Below, one piece after another: positions 47,564 through 57,330 of a stretch of DNA of 64,000 nucleotides. Under the pieces are notes generated by a model. The model worked only from the letters and a program-made list of their open reading frames with translations. It was not told where the DNA came from and searched no databases. A program made the position numbers and the translations under genes. Positions within the stretch are counted from its first letter, which is position 1; every line of letters begins with the position of its first letter. The stretch is taken from positions 1 through 64,000 of the forward strand of contig NZ_PJZI01000024.1 in the NCBI RefSeq assembly GCF_002858805.1, in the 5' to 3' direction. This DNA is from Chimaeribacter arupi. Lineage in GTDB: Bacteria; Pseudomonadota; Gammaproteobacteria; Enterobacterales; Enterobacteriaceae.

Positions 47564-49339
47564 TCAGGCTTCCGGCACGGCGTCCGGCCGCAGCAGGGCG
47601 CTCACGGCTTCCGGCAGCATCGGCCGGGCCAGGTGGAAGCCCTGCACCCGGTCACACCCGGCGCGGTGCAGCCAGGCCAGGGTGGCTTCATCCTCCACGC
47701 CCTCCGCCACCACCACATATTTCAGCATATGCAGCATACCGATGATCTGCTCGACGATGATCCGGCAGTCGGCATCATACTGCAGCGGGCGGATCAGGGA
47801 CTGGTCAAGCTTGATGACGTCAACCGGGATCCTTTTCAGGTAGGTCAGGTTGCTGTGGCCGTTGCCGAAATCGTCCAGCGCCAGCACAAAGCCCGCCTCG
47901 CGCAGCCGCCGCAAACAGGCGAGCGCCGCCGGGCTGCCTAAAATTTTCTGCGTCTCCAGGCACTCGATCTCTAAATCCGCCGGGGTCAGGTCATGCGCTT
48001 TCAGCTGCGCCAGCAGCCGGTCAACAAAGTCAGGCTCGGCAAAGTTACTGACCGCCACGTTGACCGCCACCGGCAACATAATGCCCTGGTTGCGCCACTG
48101 GCGGAGCTGGCGCGTGGCCTGGGCGATCACCCATTGGGTGAGCGGGCGGATAAGCGTGGTGTTCTCTGCCAGCGGCACAAACTGCGCGGGGGAAACCGCG
48201 CCGAATTCCGGGTGCTGCCAGCGCAGCAGCGCCTCGGCCCCCACCGCGTGGCCGCCTTTGACATCAAATTTCGGCTGGTACATCAGGTAGAGGCCGGTGT
48301 CACGGTCCAGGCACTCCACCAGATCGCTCAGCAGGCGGAAGGCCCTTTTTTGCGCCTCGTCACTCTCCTGGCGGTAGGGCATCAACGGCATCTCCTGGTC
48401 GATGGCGTCATGCAGGGCGCTCATCGCTTTGCGTAACACCTGCTGCGGGGCCGCAACCGGCACGCGGAAACCGGTATAGCCGATGTGCATCTCGAGGCGG
48501 ATCGGCACCGGCAGGCTCAGGCCGGCGGGCAGGGATTCTGAGCACTGCATCAGCGTGTGCAGCACGGTTTCACTGCGAGCCTGCGGCACCCACATCGCAA
48601 AACGGCCGGTGGCCACGCAGTAGATTTTCTCCTGCCCGCAGAACGCCCGGTGCAGGGCATCGCCGATTTCGCACAGCATCTGCTCCACCATCGGCATCCC
48701 CAGCGAGCGGCCCATTTCATAGGCGTAGGTGATGTTGATGCAGTCAATCAATACCAGCACGCAGTCCGGCGGCCCGCTCAGGATTTCATGCAAATCCGCA
48801 ATCAGCCGCTGGCGGTTGGGCAGGCCGGTCACCGCATCCACCAGCCCCACGGCGCTGCGTGACTGCAACAGCGCCATCACTACCGCGGCCATCTCCTGCA
48901 GGGTGCGGCACTGCTCGGCCGTAAAGGTGCGCGGCTGGTAGTCGATCACACACAGGCTGCCGATCGCCACGCCGTCGTCGGTGGTCAGCGGCGCACCGGC
49001 ATAAAAGCGCAGCGGCTGTTCCGGCTGGCGGGCCAGCGGCAGGCGGTAGAACCGTTCATCCAGCCAGGTATCGGGGCAGACCAGCACCCCGTCATTATGC
49101 AGGGTGTACTGGCAGAAGGCGTCGTCGCGGCTGGTTTCATCCAGCGGGAAGTTGGTTTTGGCTTTGATGCACTGCTTCTCATCAGTGATCAGGGTCACCA
49201 GACAGGTAGGCATATCCAGCATTTTGCAGGTCAACGCAGTAATTTTATTCAGGATCTCATCCTGGGAGGCGTCAAGGATCTGAAGATCTTTTAACGCCTG
49301 CAAGCGGGGTTGATCATCCTGGCGGACAAGGCTGGACAT
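47564..49339 (-). CDS. GAF - degenerate GGDEF - EAL c-di-GMP phosphodiesterase
   Basis: A ~591-residue soluble protein. The GAF domain is at ~10-155 (DAFCQYTLHNDGVLVCPD, FYAGAPLTTDDGVAIGSLCV). The GGDEF-like domain (~165-320) has lost the signature (CVATGRFAMW). The EAL domain (~345-585) keeps GAEALLRW, VNVAVSNF, the Glu in ECLETQ, ALDDFGNGHSN, IKLDQSLI, VAEGVE and QGFHLARPM, so the catalytic set looks complete. It should cleave c-di-GMP under GAF control. ATG 49339 is chosen because AAGG is upstream. A longer frame to 49444 begins with an unlikely hydrophobic run. Confidence 0.9.
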   Translation of the reverse strand: MSSLVRQDDQPRLQALKDLQILDASQDEILNKITALTCKMLDMPTCLVTLITDEKQCIKAKTNFPLDETSRDDAFCQYTLHNDGVLVCPDTWLDERFYRLPLARQPEQPLRFYAGAPLTTDDGVAIGSLCVIDYQPRTFTAEQCRTLQEMAAVVMALLQSRSAVGLVDAVTGLPNRQRLIADLHEILSGPPDCVLVLIDCINITYAYEMGRSLGMPMVEQMLCEIGDALHRAFCGQEKIYCVATGRFAMWVPQARSETVLHTLMQCSESLPAGLSLPVPIRLEMHIGYTGFRVPVAAPQQVLRKAMSALHDAIDQEMPLMPYRQESDEAQKRAFRLLSDLVECLDRDTGLYLMYQPKFDVKGGHAVGAEALLRWQHPEFGAVSPAQFVPLAENTTLIRPLTQWVIAQATRQLRQWRNQGIMLPVAVNVAVSNFAEPDFVDRLLAQLKAHDLTPADLEIECLETQKILGSPAALACLRRLREAGFVLALDDFGNGHSNLTYLKRIPVDVIKLDQSLIRPLQYDADCRIIVEQIIGMLHMLKYVVVAEGVEDEATLAWLHRAGCDRVQGFHLARPMLPEAVSALLRPDAVPEA

Positions 49340-49615
49340 GGTGGTTACCTTAGGTACGTGGCTGGTCATTACAGCCTGTTCCGCAAAAAATACAAGAAGA
49401 ACGTGGAAATAAGCGCCGAAAGCAGGGAATAAGGCAAATTCCATAGAGGAAATGCGGCGAATTTCTCTCTGTGCGCAGTGCTGAGCCGCGGAGGGAACAG
49501 AGAAGCACGCGATCGCGTTGAGACGTTCACCCGCAACGGCAGCCCCTTTGCCGTTATCTCTCGGCTATGCTTTCTTTACACCCGCGCCACCGGGCGCAGC
49601 CCCTGGAGAAACCCC

Positions 49616-50185
49616 ATGCCGCAGATTGTGCTGACCCAATACCGAGAGAGTGCCGCAGATGAGATCGCCGGGTTACAGGCCGATCTCGCCACCCGCGGGA
49701 TCGAACTGCATCTGCGCCGTGCGCCGCCGGGCGCCCCGGTGACCATTGAACTCACCACCCCGGCGCTGGTGGTTGTCGCTTTTGCACAGACATTTCTGGC
49801 GGCCCTGGTCGGCGAACTGGCGAAAGATGCCTACGACTGGCTTAAACAGCGGCTCGGCGGTTTTGCCCGTGAGGTGGCCGCCCAACAGCCCGCGCGCGAA
49901 GGGATGCTGAAGAACGACGTCGCGCCGCTGGCGCTGGACGCGGACACCCCTGGGGCCCAGTTCCGGCTGCCGTTGCCGGTGAATGACCCGGCGTTTGCCT
50001 ATGAGGCCGCCGTGGCCGCCTTCCTGGAGTTTGCCGTGGCCTGTCAGGCGGGGCGCGCCACGCTGGATGACCTGGGGCCGGGCGCGGCGGAGCACCCGGA
50101 CGGGGTGATCCGCCTGCGCTATGATGCCGCCGCCCGCCGTCTGGTGTGGGACGACCCGGTCGCCCCGGTGCTGCGCCGCCCGTAG
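49616..50185 (+). CDS. hypothetical protein, 189 aa
   Basis: The protein starts MPQIVLTQYRESAADEIAGL and has a hydrophobic stretch at ~45-65 (PALVVVAFAQTFLAALVGEL) that could be a membrane helix or a buried core. It is followed by DAYDWLKQRLGGF and an acidic body. I do not recognise the family. GGAGA lies 7 bases before ATG 49616, and the upstream in-frame extension has no site. It is convergent with the acetyltransferase gene. Confidence 0.6.
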   Translation: MPQIVLTQYRESAADEIAGLQADLATRGIELHLRRAPPGAPVTIELTTPALVVVAFAQTFLAALVGELAKDAYDWLKQRLGGFAREVAAQQPAREGMLKNDVAPLALDADTPGAQFRLPLPVNDPAFAYEAAVAAFLEFAVACQAGRATLDDLGPGAAEHPDGVIRLRYDAAARRLVWDDPVAPVLRRP

Positions 50186-50205
50186 CGCCGGGCGGCCTGC
50201 ACCGC

Positions 50206-50652
50206 CTACACCTGTTTGCTCATATTGTGGCCGGTGATGTGGTAGCCACAGGCCTCATACAGCTGCCGGGCGCGCGGGTTGTCCGCCGCCACCCGCAGCC
50301 GCACCTCGCTGATGCCCCCGGCGGCCAGCTGTGTTTCCAGGTCGGCCAGCGCCTGCCGCCCATGCCCTGCACCGCGGAACGGCGGCAAGACCAGGAAATC
50401 CATGATGAAGGCATTGGTTTCATTGCGCTGATACCAGAGGTAGCCCACGCATTCGCCCTGATGTTCAATCACCAGCAGCACCTGCCGTTCCGTCTCCACG
50501 CCCTGCGGCAACACCGCGTGCAGGGCCTGTTGCGCCTCTGACCGCGCCCGCAGCGCGTCGAAACCATAGTTGGCGCTGAGGTCATCGGCGTATTCCGCCA
50601 GAAACAGCTGCGCCCAGGGCGCGAACTCCGGTTCGGTCATTTTTCGTAGCAT
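50206..50652 (-). CDS. GNAT-family N-acetyltransferase
   Basis: A 148-residue single GNAT domain: YLWYQRNETNAFIMDFLVLP (beta4-beta5), the acetyl-CoA loop RGAGHGRQAL (~93-102), and the terminal NPRARQLYEACGY. It is cytoplasmic, with unknown substrate. ATG 50652 has GGAG 8 bases upstream, and an open extension to 50727 has no site. Confidence 0.88.
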   Translation of the reverse strand: MLRKMTEPEFAPWAQLFLAEYADDLSANYGFDALRARSEAQQALHAVLPQGVETERQVLLVIEHQGECVGYLWYQRNETNAFIMDFLVLPPFRGAGHGRQALADLETQLAAGGISEVRLRVAADNPRARQLYEACGYHITGHNMSKQV

Positions 50653-50738
50653 CGGCCTGACTCCATAGGGAAAAACGTATTGTGACGTGCGGCAGCGGCG
50701 GTTGTCGCGGGCTTTTTGCGGCCGCACCCGACAGGCAG

Positions 50739-50764
50739 AAAAAAGCCGCCCCGGAGGGGCGGCT
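50739..50764 (-). terminator. intrinsic terminator of ydeP
   Basis: Minus strand: AGCCGCCCC-TCC-GGGGCGGCT followed by TTTTTT, 31 bp after the ydeP stop. Confidence 0.88.
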
Positions 50765-50794
50765 GGGCGGGGTTACGTCAGGCTCCTGCGCCGG

Positions 50795-53089
50795 TCAGGC
50801 ACAGTGCTCCAGCGCAATCGGCACATTTTTATAGGCCGGGATGCCGCTCTCATCGTCATAGCTGTTGAGCGGCACCAGCACGTTGCCTTCCGGGTAGTAA
50901 GTCGCCACCGAGCCGGGGGCCATGTCATGCACCACCACCGTCAGGTTATCCATCCGGCGCGCGGTCGGTGTGCCGTCCGGGGCCAGCGCCACCACGTTGA
51001 CCTTGTCACCCACGCGCAACCGGCGGCTTTCCGCTTCATCCGCGTTGATGAACAGCACATCGCGGCGGCCGGTGACGCCGCGGTAACGGTCATTCATGCC
51101 GTACAGCGTGGTGTTGTACTGGTCATGGCTGCGCAGGGTGGTCAGCACCAGGTCATGCCCCTGCGCCGAACGCGGGTCTTCGTTAATCCCGTGCATCACA
51201 ATGAAATTGGCCTTGCCGCTTGGCGTGTTCCATTTGCGCTCCGAGGCGGCGTTATAGAGCCGGAAACCGCCGTGATTCATGATGCGTTTGTTGAAGTCCT
51301 TGAACGCCGGGAACACCGACTCAATCGCATCGCGGATGAAGTGGTAGTCAGACACCAGCTTGTCCCACGGCACCACGGTATTGGGCAGGGAAGCCTTCGC
51401 CAGCGCCGCCACCAGCGCGGGTTCTGACTTCAGGTGCGGCGAGGCGGGTTCCAGCGACCCGCGTGAGGCGTGCACCATCGACATCGAATCCTCCACCGTC
51501 ACCGACTGGTCGCCGGAGAGCTGGGTATCACGCTCGGTGCGGCCAATCACCGGGAACAGGTAGGTGTGCTTCGCCACCGCCAGGTGCGAGCGGTTCAGCT
51601 TGGTGGCCATATGCACCGCCAGATCCAGCTTGCGCATCCCCTCGAAACAGGTTTCCGGCTCCGGCATGGCGACCGGCAAATTGCCGCCGAGGCAGAACAG
51701 CGCTTTGGCTTTGCCCTCGTGCATCGCACGGATGGTCGCCACGGCACCGTGGCCATGTTTGGTTGGCGGGGTGAAGCCAAACGTGCGCTCAATGCCGTCC
51801 AGCAGGGCCTGGTTCGGGATCTCGGTAATGCCCACCGTGCGGTCGCCCTGCACGTTGGAGTGGCCGCGCAGCGGGCAGATACCGGCACCTTTCTTGCCGA
51901 TGTTGCCGCGCATCAGCATCAGGTTGGCGAGCTGCTGCACATTCTTGGTGCCGTACTGGTGCTGGGTGATGCCCATGCCGTAACAGAGGATGGTGCGCTC
52001 CGCTTTGGCGTACAGGCGCGCGATATGCAGGATGTCTTTGTGGCTCAGGCCGGAGACGCGCTCAATGTCCGCCCAGTCAGTCGCTTCCAGGTCAGCCTTG
52101 AGTTCCTCGAAGCCCTGGGTGTGCTCGGCAATAAACGCCTCGTCGATCACCCCTTTTTCGCCCTTGCTCAGTGCCTCGTTGTGCAGCGACAGCAGCGATT
52201 TCATGATGCCCTTGACCATCGCAGCGTCACCGCCGACCCGCACCTTGTAGTAGGTGGAGGAGAGGCGGGTTGAGCTGAGCGTCAGCATCTCCAGCGGGCT
52301 TTGCGGGGAGGTAAAGCGCTCCAGCCCGCGCTCCTGCAATGGGTTGAACGCCACAATGGTGCCGCCGCGTTTCGCCACTTCCCGCAGGGTGCCGAGCATC
52401 CGCGGGTGGTTGGTGCCGGGGTTATGGCCGACACACAGCACCAGATCGCAGTGGTCGAAATCTTCCAGTTCCACCGTGCCCTTGCCGACGCCGATGGAGA
52501 CCGGCAGCCCGACGCTGGTCGGCTCGTGGCACATGTTGGAGCAGTCCGGGAAGTTGTTGGTGCCGTATTCGCGCGCGAACAACTGGTAGAGGAAGGCCGC
52601 CTCATTCGAGGCGCGGCCGGAGGTGTAAAACTCCACGCTGTCCGGGTCATCATAGCCCTGCATCAGCGCGCCGATCTCCTGGAAGGCGGTGTCCCATTCG
52701 ATGACCTGATAAGTGTCAGTGTCGCGATCATATTTCATCGGATGGGTGAGGCGCCCTTCGTTTTCCAGATCAAAATCGTGGCGTTCCCACAGTTCTTTCA
52801 CCGGGTGCGCAGCGAAGAAATCCGGCGTGGCGCGTTTGCCGGTGGCCTCCCAGGAGACCGCTTTCGCGCCGTTCTCACAAAACTCAAATGACGAGGTGTG
52901 CAGCGGGTCGGGCCAGGCGCAGCCGGGGCAGTCAAACCCCTGCGGCTGGTTCATCCTGAACAGCGCAATCACATCCTGTTTCACTGCCATCTGGCCGCGG
53001 ATCGCATCCGCCACCGCTTTCAGTGCGCCCCAGCCACCCGCTGAGCCGCCATAAGGGGCAATCCCAATCGCTCCATTCTTCTCTTTCAT
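50795..53089 (-). CDS. ydeP: FdhF/YdeP-family molybdopterin oxidoreductase
   Basis: The 764-residue protein matches E. coli YdeP (759 aa) in length and blocks: [11 protein letters not shown] (~52-62), [34 protein letters not shown] and the C-terminal molydopterin-dinucleotide domain ([18 protein letters not shown]). It has no N-terminal four-Cys iron-sulfur motif and no signal peptide, so it is a cytoplasmic enzyme of unknown substrate. In E. coli it contributes to acid resistance under EvgA control. No partner subunits are encoded nearby. Confidence 0.9.
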   Translation of the reverse strand: MKEKNGAIGIAPYGGSAGGWGALKAVADAIRGQMAVKQDVIALFRMNQPQGFDCPGCAWPDPLHTSSFEFCENGAKAVSWEATGKRATPDFFAAHPVKELWERHDFDLENEGRLTHPMKYDRDTDTYQVIEWDTAFQEIGALMQGYDDPDSVEFYTSGRASNEAAFLYQLFAREYGTNNFPDCSNMCHEPTSVGLPVSIGVGKGTVELEDFDHCDLVLCVGHNPGTNHPRMLGTLREVAKRGGTIVAFNPLQERGLERFTSPQSPLEMLTLSSTRLSSTYYKVRVGGDAAMVKGIMKSLLSLHNEALSKGEKGVIDEAFIAEHTQGFEELKADLEATDWADIERVSGLSHKDILHIARLYAKAERTILCYGMGITQHQYGTKNVQQLANLMLMRGNIGKKGAGICPLRGHSNVQGDRTVGITEIPNQALLDGIERTFGFTPPTKHGHGAVATIRAMHEGKAKALFCLGGNLPVAMPEPETCFEGMRKLDLAVHMATKLNRSHLAVAKHTYLFPVIGRTERDTQLSGDQSVTVEDSMSMVHASRGSLEPASPHLKSEPALVAALAKASLPNTVVPWDKLVSDYHFIRDAIESVFPAFKDFNKRIMNHGGFRLYNAASERKWNTPSGKANFIVMHGINEDPRSAQGHDLVLTTLRSHDQYNTTLYGMNDRYRGVTGRRDVLFINADEAESRRLRVGDKVNVVALAPDGTPTARRMDNLTVVVHDMAPGSVATYYPEGNVLVPLNSYDDESGIPAYKNVPIALEHCA

Positions 53090-53283
53090 CTTATGCTCTC
53101 ACTCTTGCTTTCAGAAACGATTAGGAAAATTGTAGTGCATGTTAAGAAAATCACCCGGCAGCATGAAAAACCGGCGTTACCGATAGGCTGCCGCTATCAG
53201 TGGCTGGTTCACCCCCGAGGGATTTGTTACGGTAGTCACAAAGGGACGCTTCACGCCCGCCTGACCACGATGATAGGGAACTT

Positions 53284-54411
53284 ATGGAACTGACTGCCTT
53301 TTCTGTGCCGCCTGTGCGTTTTTCTGTGCGCCCGCTGGCGTGGGTGGCGCTGCTGGCGCTGGCCGGTTGCACCAGCAAACCGAAAACCGAGGCGCCTGAG
53401 ATACGCCCGGCCGACGTGCACGCCGAAGTGGTGCGGCTGATGCCCGCTTCCGCTGCTGACCGCAAAGGCTGGGCCACAGACATCACCGCGGCCTTTGCCG
53501 CCCAGCAACTGACCCCAAGCCACAGCAACCTCTGCGCGGTGCTGGCGGTGACGGAGCAGGAGTCCAATTTCAAGGCGGATGCGCCGGTGCCGGGGCTGGG
53601 CAAGATTGCCTGGAAGGAGATTGAGCGCCGCGCCGGGGAGAAGCACATCCCGGCCTTTGTGGTGCGTACCGCGCTGTTGATCCCGTCCTCCAACGGAAAG
53701 TCCTACAGCGCGCGGCTCGACAAGGTGCGCAATGAGAAAGAGCTGAGCGAGATTTTTGATGATTTCATCGGCATGGTGCCGATGGGCCAGCGGCTGTTCG
53801 GCAACCTTAACCCGGTGCATACCGGCGGGCCGATGCAGGTCAGCATCGCGTTTGCGGAAGCCCACGCCAAAGGCTACCCCTACCCGGTGGACGGCTCCAT
53901 CCGCCGGGAAGTCTTCAGCCGCCGGGGCGGGATCTATTTCGGCACGATGCACCTGCTCGGCTACCCAACGGACTACCCGACACCGCTCTACCGCTTCGCC
54001 GATTTCAACGCCGGGTGGTACGCCAGCCGCAACGCCGCTTTCCAGCAGGCGGTAAGCCGCATCAGCGGCATCCCGCTGGCGCTGGACGGTGACCTGATCC
54101 GCTATGACAGCGACACCCCCGGCACCACGGAGCTGGCGGTGCGCACGCTGGGCAAGACGCTGGATCTCAGCGAACGCGAAATCCGCCGCGCGCTGGAGCA
54201 GGGCGAGGAGGAGGGCTTCAGTGACACCACGCTCTACCAACGCGTCTATGCCCGCGCCGACAAGCTGGCCGGGAAGCCGGTGCCGCGTGCGGTGCTGCCG
54301 GGGATCACCCTGGAAAGCCCGAAAATCACCCGTAAGCTGACCACCGCCTGGTTTGCCAACCGGGTCAACGACCGTTACCAGCGCTGTATGGCAAAGGCCA
54401 CATCCAGCTAA
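53284..54411 (+). CDS. DUF1615 family lipoprotein
   Basis: The 375-residue protein has a lipobox LLALAGC (Cys ~29), so it is membrane-anchored and faces the periplasm. The DUF1615 core holds LCAVLAVTEQESNFKADAPV (~80-99), GPMQVSIAFAE and GIYFGTMHLLGYP. The Glu followed by SNF and the GPMQVS block recall the lysozyme-like fold of lytic transglycosylases, but that activity is not shown for the family. It may share a transcript with the quinone oxidoreductase 58 bp downstream. Confidence 0.85.
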   Translation: MELTAFSVPPVRFSVRPLAWVALLALAGCTSKPKTEAPEIRPADVHAEVVRLMPASAADRKGWATDITAAFAAQQLTPSHSNLCAVLAVTEQESNFKADAPVPGLGKIAWKEIERRAGEKHIPAFVVRTALLIPSSNGKSYSARLDKVRNEKELSEIFDDFIGMVPMGQRLFGNLNPVHTGGPMQVSIAFAEAHAKGYPYPVDGSIRREVFSRRGGIYFGTMHLLGYPTDYPTPLYRFADFNAGWYASRNAAFQQAVSRISGIPLALDGDLIRYDSDTPGTTELAVRTLGKTLDLSEREIRRALEQGEEEGFSDTTLYQRVYARADKLAGKPVPRAVLPGITLESPKITRKLTTAWFANRVNDRYQRCMAKATSS

Positions 54412-54469
54412 TCAGCCGGCCGCAGGATCGCCTACGCTATAAAGAAATGCACACACCATGAGAGAGCTT

Positions 54470-55480
54470 ATGTCACAGATTACCTTGCCGGACACCATGA
54501 CCTTTATCGCCATCACCGAGCCGGGCGGGCCGGAGGTGTTGCAACCGCAGACCGCCCCGGTGCCGCAACCGGCTGAGGGCGAACTGCTGGTGAAAGTCCA
54601 TGCGGCGGGCGTCAACCGCCCGGATGTGCTCCAGCGTGCCGGCCACTACCCGATGAAGCCGGGCATGGACCCGGTGCCGGGGCTGGAGATTGCCGGGGAA
54701 GTGGTCGCCGTGGGCAACAATGTCAGCCGTTATCAGGTGGGCGACCGCGTCTGCGCGCTGACCAACGGCGGCGGCTATGCGGAATATTGCACGGTGCCTG
54801 CCACCCAGGCGCTGCCGGTGCCGGACGGCATGTCGATGGAGAGCGCCGCGGCGATCCCGGAGACTTTCTTCACCGTCTGGGCCAATGTGTTTGCCATGGG
54901 CAAGGCTAAAAAAGGCGACAAAGTGCTGGTGCACGGCGGCACCAGCGGCATCGGCACCACCACGCTGATGCTGTGCCGCGAGCGCGGCATTGAGGCGTTC
55001 GCCACCGCCGGCAGTGAAGAGAAATGCGCTGCCATCCGGGCGCTGGGGGCTACCGCCATTAACTACCGTGAGCAGGATTTTGCCGAGGCGATCGCGGAGC
55101 ACACCGATGGCAAAGGCGTCGACGTGATCCTCGACATCATGGGCGGCCCCTATTTTGAGCGCAACATCGCCTCGCTGGCGCAGTTCGGGCGGCTGGTGAT
55201 CATCGGCTTCCTTGGCTCCGCCGTCGCCAAAGAGATCAACGTGATGCCGATCCTGGCGAAACAGGCGATTGTCACCGGGTCACTGCTGCGCTCACGCACC
55301 GCTGCGCAGAAAGCGGAGATCGCCGACGCGCTGCACGAGCAGGTCTGGCCTGCGCTCTCCGCCGGCCGCTGCCTGCCGATGATCGACAAAGTCTACCCGC
55401 TGGCCCAGGTCGCTGATGCCCACCGCCGCATGGAAAACGGCGAGCACATCGGCAAGATTGTGCTGAAGGTGGCGGGGTAA
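54470..55480 (+). CDS. NAD(P)H quinone oxidoreductase, PIG3 type
   Basis: A 336-residue zinc-free medium-chain dehydrogenase/reductase. It has an N-terminal GroES-like domain (VHAAGVNRPDVLQRAGHYP), then the Rossmann motif VLVHGGTSGIGTTT (~155-168) and the NADPH-type AGSEEKCAAIRALGA. The TP53I3/PIG3 family reduces quinones one electron at a time in the cytoplasm. ATG 54470 has GAGAG upstream, and ATG 54458 is possible. A pair of inverted DnaA boxes follows the stop. Confidence 0.88.
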   Translation: MSQITLPDTMTFIAITEPGGPEVLQPQTAPVPQPAEGELLVKVHAAGVNRPDVLQRAGHYPMKPGMDPVPGLEIAGEVVAVGNNVSRYQVGDRVCALTNGGGYAEYCTVPATQALPVPDGMSMESAAAIPETFFTVWANVFAMGKAKKGDKVLVHGGTSGIGTTTLMLCRERGIEAFATAGSEEKCAAIRALGATAINYREQDFAEAIAEHTDGKGVDVILDIMGGPYFERNIASLAQFGRLVIIGFLGSAVAKEINVMPILAKQAIVTGSLLRSRTAAQKAEIADALHEQVWPALSAGRCLPMIDKVYPLAQVADAHRRMENGEHIGKIVLKVAG

Positions 55481-55501
55481 GGTTTAGTGCCTTACCCAGA
55501 G

Positions 55502-55547
55502 TTATCCACATTTTCTGTGGATAAATGGGCCGTCAGGGTGTGGGTAA
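55502..55547. promoter_or_regulatory. inverted pair of perfect DnaA boxes plus a third near match
   Basis: TTATCCACA (55502-55510) and its complement TGTGGATAA (55516-55524) are both exact consensus DnaA boxes, five bases apart. TGTGGGTAA at 55539-55547 is a one-mismatch box. The first two also form a 9-bp hairpin without a U-tract. They lie between the stop of the oxidoreductase gene and the Lrp-type gene. Confidence 0.55.
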
Positions 55548-55653
55548 GCGGGAAAAAAGCCACAGGTTATCGCCTGTAGCCCGCGTCCTGCGCGGCCTTC
55601 GCCCGGTTCCGGCCGGTGATGTTTCCGGCCGGAACCGGTTACGCCGGGCGGGG

Positions 55654-56148
55654 TTAAAATTCGTCCAGCCGTGGGCGGTTTTTCCCCAGCCCAAGCGGCA
55701 ATGCGGTATAGGGTTTAATCTCTTTCAGCACAAACGACGTCTCCATCTCTTTGATGCCCGGCAGCCGCCGGATCACCGCCATCGCAAATTCCGAATACTG
55801 CTCCAGATCCTGCGCCACCACCTGCAACAGGAAATCAGCACTGCCCGCCGTGGCGTAACAGGCGATCACCTGCGGCAATTCCTGCACCTGGGCTTCAAAA
55901 CGCAGCGCTTCCTGCTCACTGTGGCTGTCAATTTTGATGCGGATAAACGCCAGCAGCCCCAGCCCGAGCTTTTGCCGGTCAAGCTGCGCGCGGTAACCGG
56001 TAATCAACCCCGCCTCTTCCAGCTGCTTAACGCGCCGCCAGCAGGGGGAGGGGGCCATCCCGGCCGCGTCGGCCAGTGCCTGGTTGGTGATGCGGCTGTC
56101 TGTTTGCAGTGCTTTTAACAGAAGGGTGTCCTGCCGGGTCAAGGCCAT
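55654..56148 (-). CDS. Lrp/AsnC-family transcriptional regulator
   Basis: The 164-residue protein has an N-terminal HTH (TNQALADAAGMAPSPCWRRV at ~21-40) and a RAM ligand-binding domain (~65-150) with the turn YATAGSADFLLQVVA. It is distinct from Lrp itself, so it is likely a local regulator responding to an amino acid. It is divergent from the DUF2000 gene (136-bp spacer), a possible target. Confidence 0.9.
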   Translation of the reverse strand: MALTRQDTLLLKALQTDSRITNQALADAAGMAPSPCWRRVKQLEEAGLITGYRAQLDRQKLGLGLLAFIRIKIDSHSEQEALRFEAQVQELPQVIACYATAGSADFLLQVVAQDLEQYSEFAMAVIRRLPGIKEMETSFVLKEIKPYTALPLGLGKNRPRLDEF

Positions 56149-56284
56149 GAAATGATTTTCCTGAATAAGAGGTAATGCCGGTAATTTTTACCATAAAACA
56201 GCCGGGCAGGGGTGAGAAAGAAAATTTTTACCGCAGGCGGCGGGGTACACTTTGTGCAGACCTTAACCGCAGGAGAGCAGGAAC

Positions 56285-56698
56285 ATGAGTGATTACCGTG
56301 TCGCCATTATCGTCAACCCGGCGTTACCGGTGGGGCTGATGGCCAACACCGCCGCCACCCTGGCCGCCGGGCTGGGCGCCCGCCACCCGCAGGTATTTGG
56401 CGGCAAACTCACGGACGTGACCGGGCTGGAGATTGATGTCAGCTCCAGATTGCCGATGCCGGTATTGCAGGCGGACGAAGCGACCTTACAGGCGTTGCTG
56501 AAACGCAGCGAAGGGGCGAATGACATTAAAGCGGTGGTGGTCTTCCCGGCCTTTGCCCGCCGGATGCACGATTTCGACGAGTACGGCCAGGCGCTGCCGG
56601 AGCGCAACCTCTCCGGCGAAACGCTGGACGGCATCGCGCTGTGCGGGCCGAAAAAATGGGTCAGTTCGCTGACCGGCGCGCTGAAACTGTTGCGTTAG
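56285..56698 (+). CDS. DUF2000 family protein
   Basis: The 137-residue protein starts VAIIVNPALPVGLMANTAAT, then GKLTDVTGLEIDVSSR and MPVLQADEATL, all DUF2000 blocks. The fold is related to peptidyl-tRNA hydrolase 2, but the role is unknown. GCAGGAG precedes the ATG. The stop overlaps that of the convergent acetyltransferase gene by 4 bp. Confidence 0.85.
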   Translation: MSDYRVAIIVNPALPVGLMANTAATLAAGLGARHPQVFGGKLTDVTGLEIDVSSRLPMPVLQADEATLQALLKRSEGANDIKAVVVFPAFARRMHDFDEYGQALPERNLSGETLDGIALCGPKKWVSSLTGALKLLR

Positions 56699-57264
56699 GG
56701 GGCCGGGCGGAGCAGCGCATAGATCAGCGTATCATCCGGGCAGCCGTCCGGGTTCATACGCTCCTGTTGCAGCGTGGCCTCATGCCGGAAACCGCTGCGT
56801 TCTGCCACCTGCCGGCTTTTCACATTGCGCCCGGACATGCGGATCTCCAGCCGCCGGGCCTTCAGCCGCGCAAAGGCAAAGGCCGTCAGCACCTCTACCG
56901 CCTGTGAGGCATAGCCATGGCCGGTCGCTTCCGGCACCAGCCAGTAACCCAGTTCATAAAACGGCAGGGCCGGGTTACGGATTTGCAGCCCGATGCAGCC
57001 CAACAATCCGTCGCCGTGGCGTGGCACAATCAGAAAGCGGTACTCCTCACTGTCCTGCTCAAAATGGTCTATCGCCTGTTGCATATCCTCCCGCACCCCT
57101 TCGGGGGTAAACGTACCTAATGCCCAGGGCAGGAAGGAAAAGTGCGGCTTCGGTACTGAGGCCAGTGCGGCAAACGCCTCATCCACCCGCGCCAGAGAAG
57201 GCGGCAATAGCCGGACAGAGGCAGAGGGCAGGGTAAGGCCTGATGAGAATTCGCTGATTTGCAT
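56695..57264 (-). CDS. GNAT-family acetyltransferase (RimJ/RimL type)
   Basis: A 189-residue protein with the RimJ-type start (LTLPSASVRLLPPSLARVDE), the central YELGYWLVPEATGHGYASQA (~98-117) for acetyl-CoA binding, and NVKSRQVAERSGFRHEATL near the end. It acetylates an alpha-amino group of a ribosomal or other protein, or an antibiotic. The substrate is not deducible. It is convergent with the DUF2000 gene. Confidence 0.9.
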   Translation of the reverse strand: MQISEFSSGLTLPSASVRLLPPSLARVDEAFAALASVPKPHFSFLPWALGTFTPEGVREDMQQAIDHFEQDSEEYRFLIVPRHGDGLLGCIGLQIRNPALPFYELGYWLVPEATGHGYASQAVEVLTAFAFARLKARRLEIRMSGRNVKSRQVAERSGFRHEATLQQERMNPDGCPDDTLIYALLRPAP

Positions 57265-57330
57265 AGAGTAATCGTCCTTAATGATTCGTGTCCGGGTTTT
57301 TCAGCGTAGCACCTCAGCGTAAACCGTGCC

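Noticed and set aside
47564..49339. Active diguanylate cyclase
   Set aside because: The GGDEF signature is lost (ATGRFAM at that place), while the EAL residues are complete, so only phosphodiesterase activity is supported.
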